Shown: positions 38,747-48,430, counted from the stretch's first letter. The stretch: 64,000 bases of DNA from Oscillospiraceae bacterium (GCA_015066205.1 SVOV01000006.1:1-64000), one strand, 5' to 3'. The notes: generated by a model from the letters alone, not told the origin. Numbers and translations are program-made.

Positions 38747-39301
38747 ATGAACATAAGACCGTATGAAATAAAGGATAAGGATGCTGTTCATTTTGTTTGT
38801 CTGAACAGCGAAGGACCATGTAAAAGCTCTTTAAGAGGAATAAATTTCGCTTTGGCTGTATACTGTGATTATTATCTTGAAAATGAGCCCGAAAACTGTT
38901 TTGTTGCGACAGATGAAGATGATACAGCAATCGGATATATTATCTGTGCACAGGATTTTGATCTGTTCAAAGAGCGTTTTGAAAGTGAATACTGTACCCG
39001 TATAAAAAAATGGGAGTTTCGCAGAAGAAAATCAGCACACAGGTCAATTATCCCTCACGAAAAATATAAAGAGGAATATCCTGCCCATCTTCACATTGAT
39101 ATTCTTCCCGAATATCAGCGTATGGGATTAGGTCATAAACTGACAGATGCTTTGTTAACGCATCTTTGCCAAAAAGGGATCAAGGGGATTATGCTTACTA
39201 CCTGGATAAAAAATGTCAAAGGCAGAGGTTTTTATGAAAAATACGGCTTTTCTCTGCTTGCTGAAATGAAAAACTGTGCCGTTTACGGCATAAAGCTTTA
39301 A
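38747..39301 (+). CDS. GNAT acetyltransferase, OGA-HAT-like subgroup, divergent from GH84
   Basis: 184 aa; ENCFVATDEDDTAIGYIICAQDF, YPAHLHIDILPEYQRMGLGHKLTDAL. Confidence 0.8.
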   Translation: MNIRPYEIKDKDAVHFVCLNSEGPCKSSLRGINFALAVYCDYYLENEPENCFVATDEDDTAIGYIICAQDFDLFKERFESEYCTRIKKWEFRRRKSAHRSIIPHEKYKEEYPAHLHIDILPEYQRMGLGHKLTDALLTHLCQKGIKGIMLTTWIKNVKGRGFYEKYGFSLLAEMKNCAVYGIKL

Positions 39302-39340
39302 GAATACCCTGAACCGTTATATCGGTTCAGGGTATTTTGG
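39302..39340. terminator. Convergent terminator
   Basis: AATACCCTGAACCG-N5-CGGTTCAGGGTATT. Confidence 0.85.
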
Positions 39341-39348
39341 CGGTAACA

Positions 39349-40734
39349 TTACCAGATATGATTCCATAACAGCTTTTTAATGATCGTATTGAACAATCCG
39401 TGACCGAATGTGAAATTGTAAAAATCAACAAAGGCACGCATAAACATTGACAGATCAAATGTTGTGTAAACATCGGATGTATATTCTACACCGTCAGCCT
39501 TTGTGACAAAGGGCTGAGAATAAAGAATACCACCGGGACCTGTTAATTGGAAGCGTACATAAGAACCGATATCATATTCGTATTCGTTAAGATCAAAGGA
39601 TGTAAGATCCTTGCCCTGGGCGATTATGATGCCGTTGGATATCCACTGAACATTGTCAAATTCACTGCCTTCAAAGGAGATCGTATCCGCTTCATTGTCA
39701 ACATAAATTCTTGTAACGGCAGGGGGTAAGTTGCCTGTTCCGTTGAAGTCGTCGCCGAGATAATAGGTATCGACTCTTCCTACTGAAAACCATGCGCCGC
39801 TTCTCATACATTTTTCAAAAGCATCTTCCGTGAGTTCCGGCATTAACATCATTGTGAATGCCCAGTCGTTATCTTCAATATCGTGAGAATCGGAAAAAGC
39901 AATCCCCGGAACATTTCTTCCATGAGGAATTGTCAGCTGAAGTATCTGATCCCATATAACCGAATCAAATTTAGTGCTGTTGACATCAAAGGCTACACAG
40001 GAATCATAGTCAAGGAAGATGTTTGCAAATTTATTTGCATAATAAGGTTCATAGGCTCTCCATTCGTCCTCGTCGTTTCTTCCAACATATTCACCAACAT
40101 GGTCAAGGAAAGAAAAGCCCCCCTCCTTGTCGCAAGCTCTTACAACAGATTCAAAATCACCGTAAACTCCCATTTTTGCCTGAACGCTTTTACATCCGAA
40201 TGTGTTGATATGACAGTCATTGATCGGTGTAGCGCCGTTGGCTTCACAGGAACCTGTGATCTCCATCATACCGCCAAGCTCGTAACCGAGCTTCTCAGCG
40301 AGAGCATCACGCTCATCGCTCTTATAAGTGCCGTTGATTATAGCTTCTCTTTCTTCAGTTGAAAGTACAACGGGATCTCTCATTCCTGTACGGCTGAACT
40401 TAAAAAAGCGGTAGATGGGAACAGTCTGAGGAACCTTATCCCAACGCTCTCCGAGAACGGCGTGATCTGATATAGCAAGTATCTGATATCCGAGATCATA
40501 ATGCTTTTTGACACTGTCGGCTATGCTCTGGTCGGCATCGCTTGCATCTGTGTGAGAATGTAACGATGCCTTGTACTGATTCCAGTTATCCCAATCAACC
40601 GAATCGTATGGACTTGTGACAGTAAAATTTAATTCTCCCTTTGCATCATCCGCTGCAAAGGCAAAGGAAGCAAGGCTTAAAAGCATTATACCTGATAAAA
40701 CAAATGAAAAAGCTTTTTTGATTGCTGATTTCAT
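39349..40734 (-). CDS. Secreted PHP-domain-like metal-dependent phosphoesterase
   Basis: 461 aa; signal peptide; YKASLHSHTDASDADQS, AISDHAV. Confidence 0.75.
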   Translation of the reverse strand: MKSAIKKAFSFVLSGIMLLSLASFAFAADDAKGELNFTVTSPYDSVDWDNWNQYKASLHSHTDASDADQSIADSVKKHYDLGYQILAISDHAVLGERWDKVPQTVPIYRFFKFSRTGMRDPVVLSTEEREAIINGTYKSDERDALAEKLGYELGGMMEITGSCEANGATPINDCHINTFGCKSVQAKMGVYGDFESVVRACDKEGGFSFLDHVGEYVGRNDEDEWRAYEPYYANKFANIFLDYDSCVAFDVNSTKFDSVIWDQILQLTIPHGRNVPGIAFSDSHDIEDNDWAFTMMLMPELTEDAFEKCMRSGAWFSVGRVDTYYLGDDFNGTGNLPPAVTRIYVDNEADTISFEGSEFDNVQWISNGIIIAQGKDLTSFDLNEYEYDIGSYVRFQLTGPGGILYSQPFVTKADGVEYTSDVYTTFDLSMFMRAFVDFYNFTFGHGLFNTIIKKLLWNHIW

Positions 40735-40763
40735 ATATATTTCTCCTCTCTGAAAAAACAGAA

Positions 40764-40886
40764 TTATCTTTTAAGTCCGGGGAAAAATGCACTGAGCTTT
40801 ACAATAAAATCGTATAAAATAAAATTAATTTTTGCGATAAGATCTCTTAAAATAAGATTAGTATCTCTCAATTCGATTTCCGGCAT
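40764..40886 (-). CDS. Small 40-aa amphipathic protein upstream of PHP gene (absent from ORF track)
   Basis: AAAGGTGATTACAATG start; MPEIELRDTNLILRDLIAKINFILYDFIVKLSAFFPGLKR*. Confidence 0.55.
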   Translation of the reverse strand: MPEIELRDTNLILRDLIAKINFILYDFIVKLSAFFPGLKR

Positions 40887-41093
40887 TGTAATCACCTTTC
40901 AAAATAATTTTGTACAAAAGTACACTATTATGTTAATAAAAACTTATCTTGATGTCAACAAGTTTTGATGAAATTTACTAAAATATCATTAAAATTCGAA
41001 AAAAATTTTCTACATAATGATTAAATAAGATAGACATTGACACTTGTTTCAGAAAAGATTATTATTAAATCAGAATTTATGGAGGTATGAAAA

Positions 41094-42437
41094 ATGTTAA
41101 GGTTTTTGCTTAAGGTGTTAAAGACGATAGGAATTACTTTAGTATCATTTATCTCTCTGATCGTTTTTCTTTGTGTCATTACTCTTCTCTGGGGCGGTGT
41201 ACAGATGTCAAGAGGAAATGTGACCGACTCTCTTCCGGAAGTCCCTGCAGATTTCGTTCCTGAAATCAGGCTTATTGTTTTTACGGACACTCATAATGAA
41301 AACGAAAATGTTGCTGACGCCATAGATACGGCTTATGAAATGTTTGATAATGATACCGTTTATAAAGGAATAGACGGATTCTTCGGACTCGGTGATTTTT
41401 CAAGCATCGGCACAGAGCCCGACTATAAAGCTTATACCGATACACTCAAAGAGCACATAAGAGAAGAAACTGTTTGTATCAATGTGCTTGGTAATCACGA
41501 ATTCAAGACTGATACCTATAAAGAGCTGTTTACAGAGTATTTCGGACATGACATTAATACCGTGACCGAGATCAACGGTTTTACTTGTATAGCATTTTCA
41601 GGCGAACGTTCTCTTACGGAATGGACATTTACGCCCTCAAGTCTTAAGTGGCTCAGTGATGAAATTCATAAGGCTCAGAAGAATTCCGGAGATAAGCCTG
41701 TTTTTGTGTTTGAGCATCCGCATCCCTTTGGTACTGTATATGGCAGTACAATTTGGTGTACGCCGCAGCTGAATCCGGTTTTTGCAGGTCACACCAATGT
41801 AATCAATTTTTCAGGACATTCGCATTTTCCTATGAATGATCCCAGAAGCATTAATCAGAGTACATATACCTCTGTCGGAGTAGGAGCTATGGCAAGGTTT
41901 GAGCTTGATGAGAACTATATTCCGGGGCAGCACCCTGAAGGATATGAAGATGCCGCTCAGTTTGCCGTTGTTGAAGCTGACAGCGTAGGAAGAGTCAGAA
42001 TCCGCGGTTATGATCTTTTATCGGATACATATTTCTGCGATTATTTTATAGAAAATGTAAATGACCGTGATACATTCGCATATACCTATAAAAATATGAA
42101 GGCTCACGATAAGGCTCCCGAATTTCCTGAGAATACTGAAGTCTTTACAGAATTAACAGAAGACGGAGATTACAGGATTTCGTTTACAAAAGCTGAAATG
42201 CCGGAGGGCTTTATTGTCCACGAGTACAAGGTTGTAATCACTGATGAAAATAATTCTGAGATTTACAAGGATAATTTTATTGCTTCGTATTATCTGATAA
42301 ATGATGAAGCAACACAGGGATTTACCGTATCAAAGGATATTCTTACAAGCGGTCAGAAATACGAACTGACAATAAAAGCCGAAAGCGCTTACCATAAGTA
42401 TTCTGATGAAAAAACAGTGTCTTTTACGGTGCAGTAA
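41094..42437 (+). CDS. Calcineurin-like metallophosphoesterase, membrane-anchored
   Basis: 447 aa; N-terminal TM; IVFTDTHNE, GLGDFSS, VLGNHEF, GHSHFP. Confidence 0.8.
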   Translation: MLRFLLKVLKTIGITLVSFISLIVFLCVITLLWGGVQMSRGNVTDSLPEVPADFVPEIRLIVFTDTHNENENVADAIDTAYEMFDNDTVYKGIDGFFGLGDFSSIGTEPDYKAYTDTLKEHIREETVCINVLGNHEFKTDTYKELFTEYFGHDINTVTEINGFTCIAFSGERSLTEWTFTPSSLKWLSDEIHKAQKNSGDKPVFVFEHPHPFGTVYGSTIWCTPQLNPVFAGHTNVINFSGHSHFPMNDPRSINQSTYTSVGVGAMARFELDENYIPGQHPEGYEDAAQFAVVEADSVGRVRIRGYDLLSDTYFCDYFIENVNDRDTFAYTYKNMKAHDKAPEFPENTEVFTELTEDGDYRISFTKAEMPEGFIVHEYKVVITDENNSEIYKDNFIASYYLINDEATQGFTVSKDILTSGQKYELTIKAESAYHKYSDEKTVSFTVQ

Positions 42438-42459
42438 AAAATTAATGATAAAAAACAGA

Positions 42460-42497
42460 AAATACAAGCTTATCTTACGACAGGCTTGTATTTTTTT
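42460..42497. terminator. Convergent terminator
   Basis: AAATACAAGC...GCTTGTATTTTTTT. Confidence 0.75.
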
Positions 42498-42511
42498 GCT
42501 ATAAAGACAGT

Positions 42512-42715
42512 TTAGTTTTCTTTTTTAGAAAACTCCATAGGGTCAACATTAAGATGGGTGCATATTTTTATTATAACATCAAAAGAAGCACCTCCGATAT
42601 CGCGCGAAAGGAGAGTCATCAACGTGCTGTAAGGAATATCAGCTTCAATTGCAAACTGTCTTAAGCTTTGGAAATTATCCAGTATGAGATTACGAAGCTT
42701 TTGTTCTCTGTTCAT
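42512..42715 (-). CDS. Small HTH regulator
   Basis: 67 aa; LRQFAIEADIPYSTLMTLLSRDIGGASFDVIIKICTHLNVDP. Confidence 0.75.
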   Translation of the reverse strand: MNREQKLRNLILDNFQSLRQFAIEADIPYSTLMTLLSRDIGGASFDVIIKICTHLNVDPMEFSKKEN

Positions 42716-42717
42716 TT

Positions 42718-43488
42718 TTATTCCTCTGCGACAATAATTTTAATTCCTTTTTCCTCAAGCGCTGAAAGCTCTTCTTCTGCACAATCCCGATCTGTAATAA
42801 GAGCATCGAAAGCTTCGGCATTACAAACCTTAATAAAAGAATTTACGCTTATTTTGGAGCTTGGTAATAAAAGATACTTTTGTCTGCTGTTTTTGAGAAC
42901 AGCTCGTTGAAAAGCGGCTGTTTCATCGGAGCCGTTGGACAGCCCGAATTCTGCGGTCAGTCCGCCGCCGGTAATAAAACAGATATCAAAGTGTAATCTG
43001 CTGATAAATTCAGTAGCTATAGTGTCAACAACAGATCCGCTTTTTCTCATTTTTCCGCCTGCAACATATACATCAACATTTTCATAGAATCTTAATTCCT
43101 GTGCCATATCAACAGAATTTACTACTGCTGTAAAACGGATGTTTTCAGGAAGCAGTGATATGATTATGTGTCCGAAGGAACCGCTTGTTATGTAAACAAT
43201 ATCATTCTCTTTTATTCTGTTTACAGCTATTTCAGCGATTGCTTTATAATTCGGAAAAATTACCATATCATTATATTGACGGTTTTCGGGGGAAGTTATT
43301 TTTACTTGCCTTAAAAGAATAGCACCGCCGTAAGTTCTTTTACACAAGCCCTTTTGTTCAAGAAATCTCAGATCACGCCTTGCGGATTCATCTGATATTC
43401 CGAATTTCTGAGTTATTTCAGTAACACTGATCTTACCGTTTTCTTTTATTAATTCTGATATTTTCTGTTGGCGTTCTTCCATAAACAT
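42718..43488 (-). CDS. DeoR/GlpR-family transcriptional regulator
   Basis: 256 aa; KISVTEITQKFGISDESARRDLRFLEQKGLCKRTYGGA. Confidence 0.9.
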   Translation of the reverse strand: MFMEERQQKISELIKENGKISVTEITQKFGISDESARRDLRFLEQKGLCKRTYGGAILLRQVKITSPENRQYNDMVIFPNYKAIAEIAVNRIKENDIVYITSGSFGHIIISLLPENIRFTAVVNSVDMAQELRFYENVDVYVAGGKMRKSGSVVDTIATEFISRLHFDICFITGGGLTAEFGLSNGSDETAAFQRAVLKNSRQKYLLLPSSKISVNSFIKVCNAEAFDALITDRDCAEEELSALEEKGIKIIVAEE

Positions 43489-43593
43489 AAGAAAACCTCC
43501 TTATTTGTTGTAGATATCGAATTCGACGGTATTATAATACAACAAAAACGGAAATAAATCAACATAAACGGTAAACGAATATTCGTATATTTA

Positions 43594-43623
43594 AAACTGC
43601 CCTCACAAAATATGAGGGCAGAA
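43594..43623. terminator. Stem-loop
   Basis: CTGCCCTCA-N7-TGAGGGCAG. Confidence 0.55.
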
Positions 43624-43705
43624 AACGGATTTGATGAGTTTTGTTATAAAAATAGAAACAGCTTTAATAAATATTAACGCTGCAGGTAATAAGATAATTG
43701 CTCTA

Positions 43706-44596
43706 TCAGTTCAGATATGTATTACAGTATTCTATAAGAAGCTTATTTGCGATACTTTTGTTATCTTCGTCGCTTCCGAGGTCATGGTCGGAGTTCGGAT
43801 ATGAATTAAGGATATGCGTTACACCGCATTTTGTAAGCTCAGCATCAAGAGTAACTGCGTTGCTGTAGGGAACAATACTGTCCTTCATACCGTGGTTTAT
43901 TACTGTCGGGACTGTGTTTTCATTTACATAGAAAACAGGAGAAATCTTTTCGAGAGCTTCTTTTGCATCTATTCTGTCCTCATATAGGAAATTTTTTCCT
44001 GATGCATATGAAAACAGCTGAGCCACAAAGTCCTTGTCTCCCATAGCATTATTGATATAAAAGCTTTCATCAGTAAAATCAGTGGGCCCGCTGTTGCTGA
44101 CAACTGCGGCTGGTGTAATTGCCGCTGTTTCGTATCTTGAATATGCATAGAGAAGCGAAAGGTGACCGCCTGCGGAATCTCCCGTAAGAAGAACCTTATT
44201 GATTTTAACTCCGTTTTCCTCGCCTGTTTGTTTGATGCATTTAAGAGCAAGGTCAATATCATCAAGTATATTATGAATACTGACTTCTTCATTGATAAAT
44301 CGGTAGTTTATTGAAGCCCCTGCAAAGCCGTACTCTTCAGCTGCTGCCTTGACACCGTTTTTATAGCTCTCTTTGTCGCCTGCTATCCACGCACCTCCGT
44401 GAATAAACAGTACAAGGCCTATTTCACCGTCATTTTCCTTTGGAATATTAAGATCAAGAACCTGTCTTTCGTGATTACCGTACGAAATGTTTCTGAATTC
44501 ATAGCTTTTATCTTCCGATGCAAACCCGAAAAGACTTGCAAAAAAAGCAATGACAGACATAAAAAAAGCAACAATTTTTTCCCACATAGTATTCAC
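43706..44596 (-). CDS. Alpha/beta hydrolase, esterase/lipase (HGG, GDSAGGH)
   Basis: 296 aa; LFIHGGAWIAGDKESY, LTGDSAGGHLSLLYA. Confidence 0.85.
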   Translation of the reverse strand: MNTMWEKIVAFFMSVIAFFASLFGFASEDKSYEFRNISYGNHERQVLDLNIPKENDGEIGLVLFIHGGAWIAGDKESYKNGVKAAAEEYGFAGASINYRFINEEVSIHNILDDIDLALKCIKQTGEENGVKINKVLLTGDSAGGHLSLLYAYSRYETAAITPAAVVSNSGPTDFTDESFYINNAMGDKDFVAQLFSYASGKNFLYEDRIDAKEALEKISPVFYVNENTVPTVINHGMKDSIVPYSNAVTLDAELTKCGVTHILNSYPNSDHDLGSDEDNKSIANKLLIEYCNTYLN

Positions 44597-44683
44597 ACCT
44601 TCAGTATAGATTCAGCAGATATCTGCTGTAATTTTATGGTATCATATCAGCTTTTTTGTGTCAAACATAAATTGAAAAAAACT

Positions 44684-44712
44684 CCCTGCATATATCGTTG
44701 CAGGGAGATGGG
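44684..44712. terminator. Terminator of small-protein pair
   Basis: CTCCCTGCA-N7-TGCAGGGAG. Confidence 0.7.
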
Positions 44713-44713
44713 C

Positions 44714-44938
44714 TTATGCTAAAATCTTGATTATGCCGATAGCACCGAGTATCAGACCGACGGGGATAAGCAGGAAGAAGCCGCCTACGAGTAAAAAGCA
44801 TACGATAAACAGAGGAACAGCCAGTATTAAAAGTATTGTTGCGACGATCTTTGCCAGTCCCCAGGTGATTTTGAATGTAAGGCTTACGGCTTTAACTAAT
44901 AAAAATACTGCTAAGACCGTGATAATTATTTCTGTCAT
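44714..44938 (-). CDS. Small hydrophobic membrane protein
   Basis: 74 aa, two TM segments. Confidence 0.7.
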   Translation of the reverse strand: MTEIIITVLAVFLLVKAVSLTFKITWGLAKIVATILLILAVPLFIVCFLLVGGFFLLIPVGLILGAIGIIKILA

Positions 44939-45057
44939 TTTGTATTCTCCTTTTTGTTCGATTTTTTTATTTCAATACCAATATTTTTTGCATATTCGGG
45001 CATTTTGGAAATCTTTTCCGATAGTCTGATTGCTAATACTTTCTGCTTGGGTGTCAT
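44935..45057 (-). CDS. Small 40-aa protein overlapping (ATGA) the membrane-protein gene; absent from ORF track
   Basis: GGAG SD then MTPKQKVLAIRLSEKISKMPEYAKNIGIEIKKSNKKENTK*. Confidence 0.6.
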   Translation of the reverse strand: MTPKQKVLAIRLSEKISKMPEYAKNIGIEIKKSNKKENTK

Positions 45058-45198
45058 AGCAAAGCTCCTTTTCTCTTGTTGATATTATAATAACCCGAAA
45101 AATATAAAATGTGAATAGCAATAAGTGAAAAATATCGGGTACTAAGTTTACAAAAAATGCAGAATGAAAAAACGCCGGATAGATCCGACGCTATGTTT

Positions 45199-45714
45199 TT
45201 ATTCATTTATTATCTGATTATATTTTTCGATGTTAATTTTTTTCTCCGCGAGCATTTTTTCAACCCAAAGCTGCAGGGTTTCAACCGTAACGGAAATTCG
45301 TTCAAGCTCCTTTTGTATGTAAACAAAATCTCTGATCTCGTCATCCTGAATAATCCCGTCTGCGGTGATCTCAATCAATCGTTCCTGATTTTTCTTCATT
45401 GAGTTCAGAGAAGAAAGCATTTCAAGAACGATCTGTGTTAAATCCTTTACCTTGATTTCAGGAACATATTTTTCTCCGATGGGACATTCCTTTGAACAAT
45501 AATGGTTACAGAGGGCGGGTTCACCGTAAATATCCGAAAGCAACATAACCTCATAAGGTGTGATCGGAAATTTGCCGTTTTCGATTCTTTCGAGTCTTTC
45601 CGGCTGTAAGGGTGTACCGGAAGACATTGCCCTGTCTGAAACCTCATCGCGAGTAAGATCGTGTTTTTTTCTGATTTCTTTATAAACAGTATCAGCCATA
45701 TTATGTTCTCCCAA
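45199..45714 (-). CDS. XRE-type HTH protein
   Basis: 171 aa; KKHDLTRDEVSDRAMSSGTPLQPERLERIENGKFPITPYEVMLLSDIY. Confidence 0.75.
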   Translation of the reverse strand: MGEHNMADTVYKEIRKKHDLTRDEVSDRAMSSGTPLQPERLERIENGKFPITPYEVMLLSDIYGEPALCNHYCSKECPIGEKYVPEIKVKDLTQIVLEMLSSLNSMKKNQERLIEITADGIIQDDEIRDFVYIQKELERISVTVETLQLWVEKMLAEKKINIEKYNQIINE

Positions 45715-45872
45715 AATTTTTTAATATTTTAACATAAAAGAATTATAATCTCAATATAAAAAGGCAGATTTATTAGTCGGCTTTAAATAATACTGCTAAA
45801 AAAGTGTTGAAACCAAAATAAGATGGATATATACTAAAAGATAATACAAGTCTTTTTTGAGGAGAGAAATTT

Positions 45873-46364
45873 ATGAACAATGTTGAATACACCCTGATTG
45901 AAATTCCGATGGGCTCAAAGAATAAATATGAATTGGATAAAAATTCGGGAAGGATAGTACTCGACAGAGTGCTTTACGCTGCCATGATGTATCCCGCTGA
46001 ATACGGAATTCTTGAAAACACATTAGCGCCTGACGGTGACGCTCTTGATGTTCTCGTGATATGCTCAGATCCTACATTTCCGGGCTGTGTTGTTCCAGCG
46101 AGAATTCTCGGATATCTCAGTATGCTTGACGGCGGTATGCTTGACTACAAAATTATAACTGTGCTTGACTGCGACCCGAGATATGATAATATTAAAGAGC
46201 TTGAGGATCTTTCGCCCTTTGTACTTAAGGAAATTGCGAATTTCTTTGCAAATTACAAGGTTTTGCAGGGAATTACGGTTGAAGTCGGAGAATACAAGGG
46301 AAGAGAAGAAGCTCTTAAAATAATTGAAGAATGCAGAAAAGCTTATGAGGATTCATTAAAATAA
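45873..46364 (+). CDS. ppa: Inorganic pyrophosphatase
   Basis: 163 aa; EIPMGSKNKYELDKNSGRIVLDRVLYAAMMYPAEYG, DGDALDVLV. Confidence 0.93.
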   Translation: MNNVEYTLIEIPMGSKNKYELDKNSGRIVLDRVLYAAMMYPAEYGILENTLAPDGDALDVLVICSDPTFPGCVVPARILGYLSMLDGGMLDYKIITVLDCDPRYDNIKELEDLSPFVLKEIANFFANYKVLQGITVEVGEYKGREEALKIIEECRKAYEDSLK

Positions 46365-46378
46365 AGCATTGCATTAAA

Positions 46379-46418
46379 AACAGCTCTGAACATACTTTAT
46401 CGGTTCAGAGCTGTTTAT
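46379..46418. terminator. Convergent terminator
   Basis: AAACAGCTCTGAAC...GGTTCAGAGCTGTTT. Confidence 0.8.
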
Positions 46419-48430
46419 TATTCAGCATTATAAGCACCTCGTGCATATAATATCCATTTTGAGCGGTCAAGCGGATTTACACCGATTCTCTGATTTATAT
46501 GTTTAACTGTATCTTTACATTCTCTGTAATCATAGAAATTCTGCGAAAGAACAGCTTTTCCCGATGTAATGGAAGCGAGCTTTTCAGGAAAACTCATTGA
46601 AGCGGCAACAGGAACAATAGCTTCAATATTAGTATTTCCGGAACGGCTTACGGGGGTATCAAATTCACCGCCCATCTTGATGATTTCAGAGAAGATCTTA
46701 CCTGAATAATCCTCGGGTGCAGTTACTCTGATTTTTAACAGAGGTTCAAGAATTGTAGTTCCTGTTACTGTCAAGCCGTTCATAAATGCCATTGGAGTGC
46801 ATACAAAGAAATCAAGAGGATGTGTATGAATTGTGTGATGCTCACCGCCTGTAAGAGTGCATCTGAAATCCGTTACCTCCCAGCCGTAAAGACCTTGTTC
46901 AAGACATCTTGTAAAGGAAGTTCTGATATGTGACTGATATCTGTAAAAGCATTGGTCATTGGGAAGCTTTCCGTGATATGAAACACCGTATCCTCTCGGC
47001 ATCGGTTCTATTTTGAATTCTACAACCGCCCAGCAAGGCTTCGGCATAGTGTAGCTCGCGTGACCGATTCCGGCTTTTGACGGGGTTTCCTTATAGATTA
47101 CCGTCGGCGGTGAAAATATTGCTTCTAAATTATATCTTTCTTTAAGAAGATTTGAAAGTATCTCAAGCTGAATTTTCCCTGTGGTGCTTATTGTGATCTC
47201 CTTTTGTCCTTTTGACCATTTTGCATCAATATACGGTTCTTCGTCGGAAAGCTCACTTAGTGCCGCAGCAAGAGAGGGAAGCTTCATAGAGTCAGAATCT
47301 GCGGATGTGACCTTTACTCTTAAAAAAGGATTAACAAGACTGAGGTTTTCTGTGTTTATTGAAGAACCGATATAAAAGCCGTTTTTTGCAGATGAGAGTC
47401 CGTATATAGCTGCAATATCACCGCTTTTTACAGCTACCGCATCCGTGCTCTTAGCTGCGCAGAATTTCTTTATCTGAGATACCTTTTCTTTTATGCACCT
47501 TTTATCTTCAATATCAACAGCATCGGAAACAATGATATGTTTATTATCGGGGGCAGTTAATTCGATTTCATCTCTTGTATTTATTTCACCGCCGAAAAGA
47601 CGGATATAGGAGATTTTTCCCGCTGACTTGTCGTGCTCGATCTTAAAAACAATTCCGCTTAAAGTGTCGGTTGCACGGCGTCTTGAATCAGGCATAAATT
47701 TAACCAAAATATCAATAAGCTCTTTAATTCCGACTGAATATTTTGCACTGCCTGTTACTACGGGAGTAAGTCTGCATTCGGATATTTTTTCCCTTAAAAT
47801 TCTTTCAGCTGTATCTTTTTCAAGAAGACGGTCTTCAAGAAAAGCATCGGCAGCTTCATCAGAAATATCGGAAAGAACTTCTGTTGCTCTGACTATGAAA
47901 GCTTCCTCTGAAAGTGCTGTTACCTCACATTTATCAGTACCTTCTCCTTTAGTTGATGTCATAACAAAAAGAGGTCCTGAGGATATGTTTTGTATTTCAT
48001 CCGTAACACGGGAAATGTCAGAGCCTGCACGGTCAACCTTATTGATAAAAATAAGGCGTGGTAGCTTTGCCTTATCAAGTAATTTCAGAATATTTTCCGT
48101 ATGTGCTCTTACGCCCTCAACGGCAGAAACAATTATTACCGCATAGTCAAGTGCTGAAAGCGCCCTTTCGACCTCACCTGCAAAATCTATATGCCCCGGA
48201 GTGTCAATTATATTGATAGTTGTGTCCTTCCATTTTGTTGCGGCGGTTGCAGTTCTTACTGAAATACCTCTCTGTTTTTCAACCGCAAGACTGTCGGTTG
48301 CGGCAGTTCCTGCATCAACACTGCCTGCTTTGCGTATCGCTCCCGTATGAAAAAGCAGCTGCTCGGTAAGTGTAGTTTTTCCTGAATCTACATGAGCCAG
48401 TATGCCGATATTATGAAAAATTTCAACCAC
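46418..48430 (-). CDS. TetM/EF-G-family translational GTPase (ribosomal-protection-like)
   Basis: 670 aa; NIGILAHVDSGKTTLTEQLLFHTGAIRKAGSVDAGTAATDSLAVEKQRGISVRTA, NKVDRAGSD; shorter than EF-G. Confidence 0.8.
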   Translation of the reverse strand: MVEIFHNIGILAHVDSGKTTLTEQLLFHTGAIRKAGSVDAGTAATDSLAVEKQRGISVRTATAATKWKDTTINIIDTPGHIDFAGEVERALSALDYAVIIVSAVEGVRAHTENILKLLDKAKLPRLIFINKVDRAGSDISRVTDEIQNISSGPLFVMTSTKGEGTDKCEVTALSEEAFIVRATEVLSDISDEAADAFLEDRLLEKDTAERILREKISECRLTPVVTGSAKYSVGIKELIDILVKFMPDSRRRATDTLSGIVFKIEHDKSAGKISYIRLFGGEINTRDEIELTAPDNKHIIVSDAVDIEDKRCIKEKVSQIKKFCAAKSTDAVAVKSGDIAAIYGLSSAKNGFYIGSSINTENLSLVNPFLRVKVTSADSDSMKLPSLAAALSELSDEEPYIDAKWSKGQKEITISTTGKIQLEILSNLLKERYNLEAIFSPPTVIYKETPSKAGIGHASYTMPKPCWAVVEFKIEPMPRGYGVSYHGKLPNDQCFYRYQSHIRTSFTRCLEQGLYGWEVTDFRCTLTGGEHHTIHTHPLDFFVCTPMAFMNGLTVTGTTILEPLLKIRVTAPEDYSGKIFSEIIKMGGEFDTPVSRSGNTNIEAIVPVAASMSFPEKLASITSGKAVLSQNFYDYRECKDTVKHINQRIGVNPLDRSKWILYARGAYNAE

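Noticed and set aside
47628-48146. 172-aa plus-strand ORF
   Set aside because: Antisense to the TetM-like GTPase; shadow ORF
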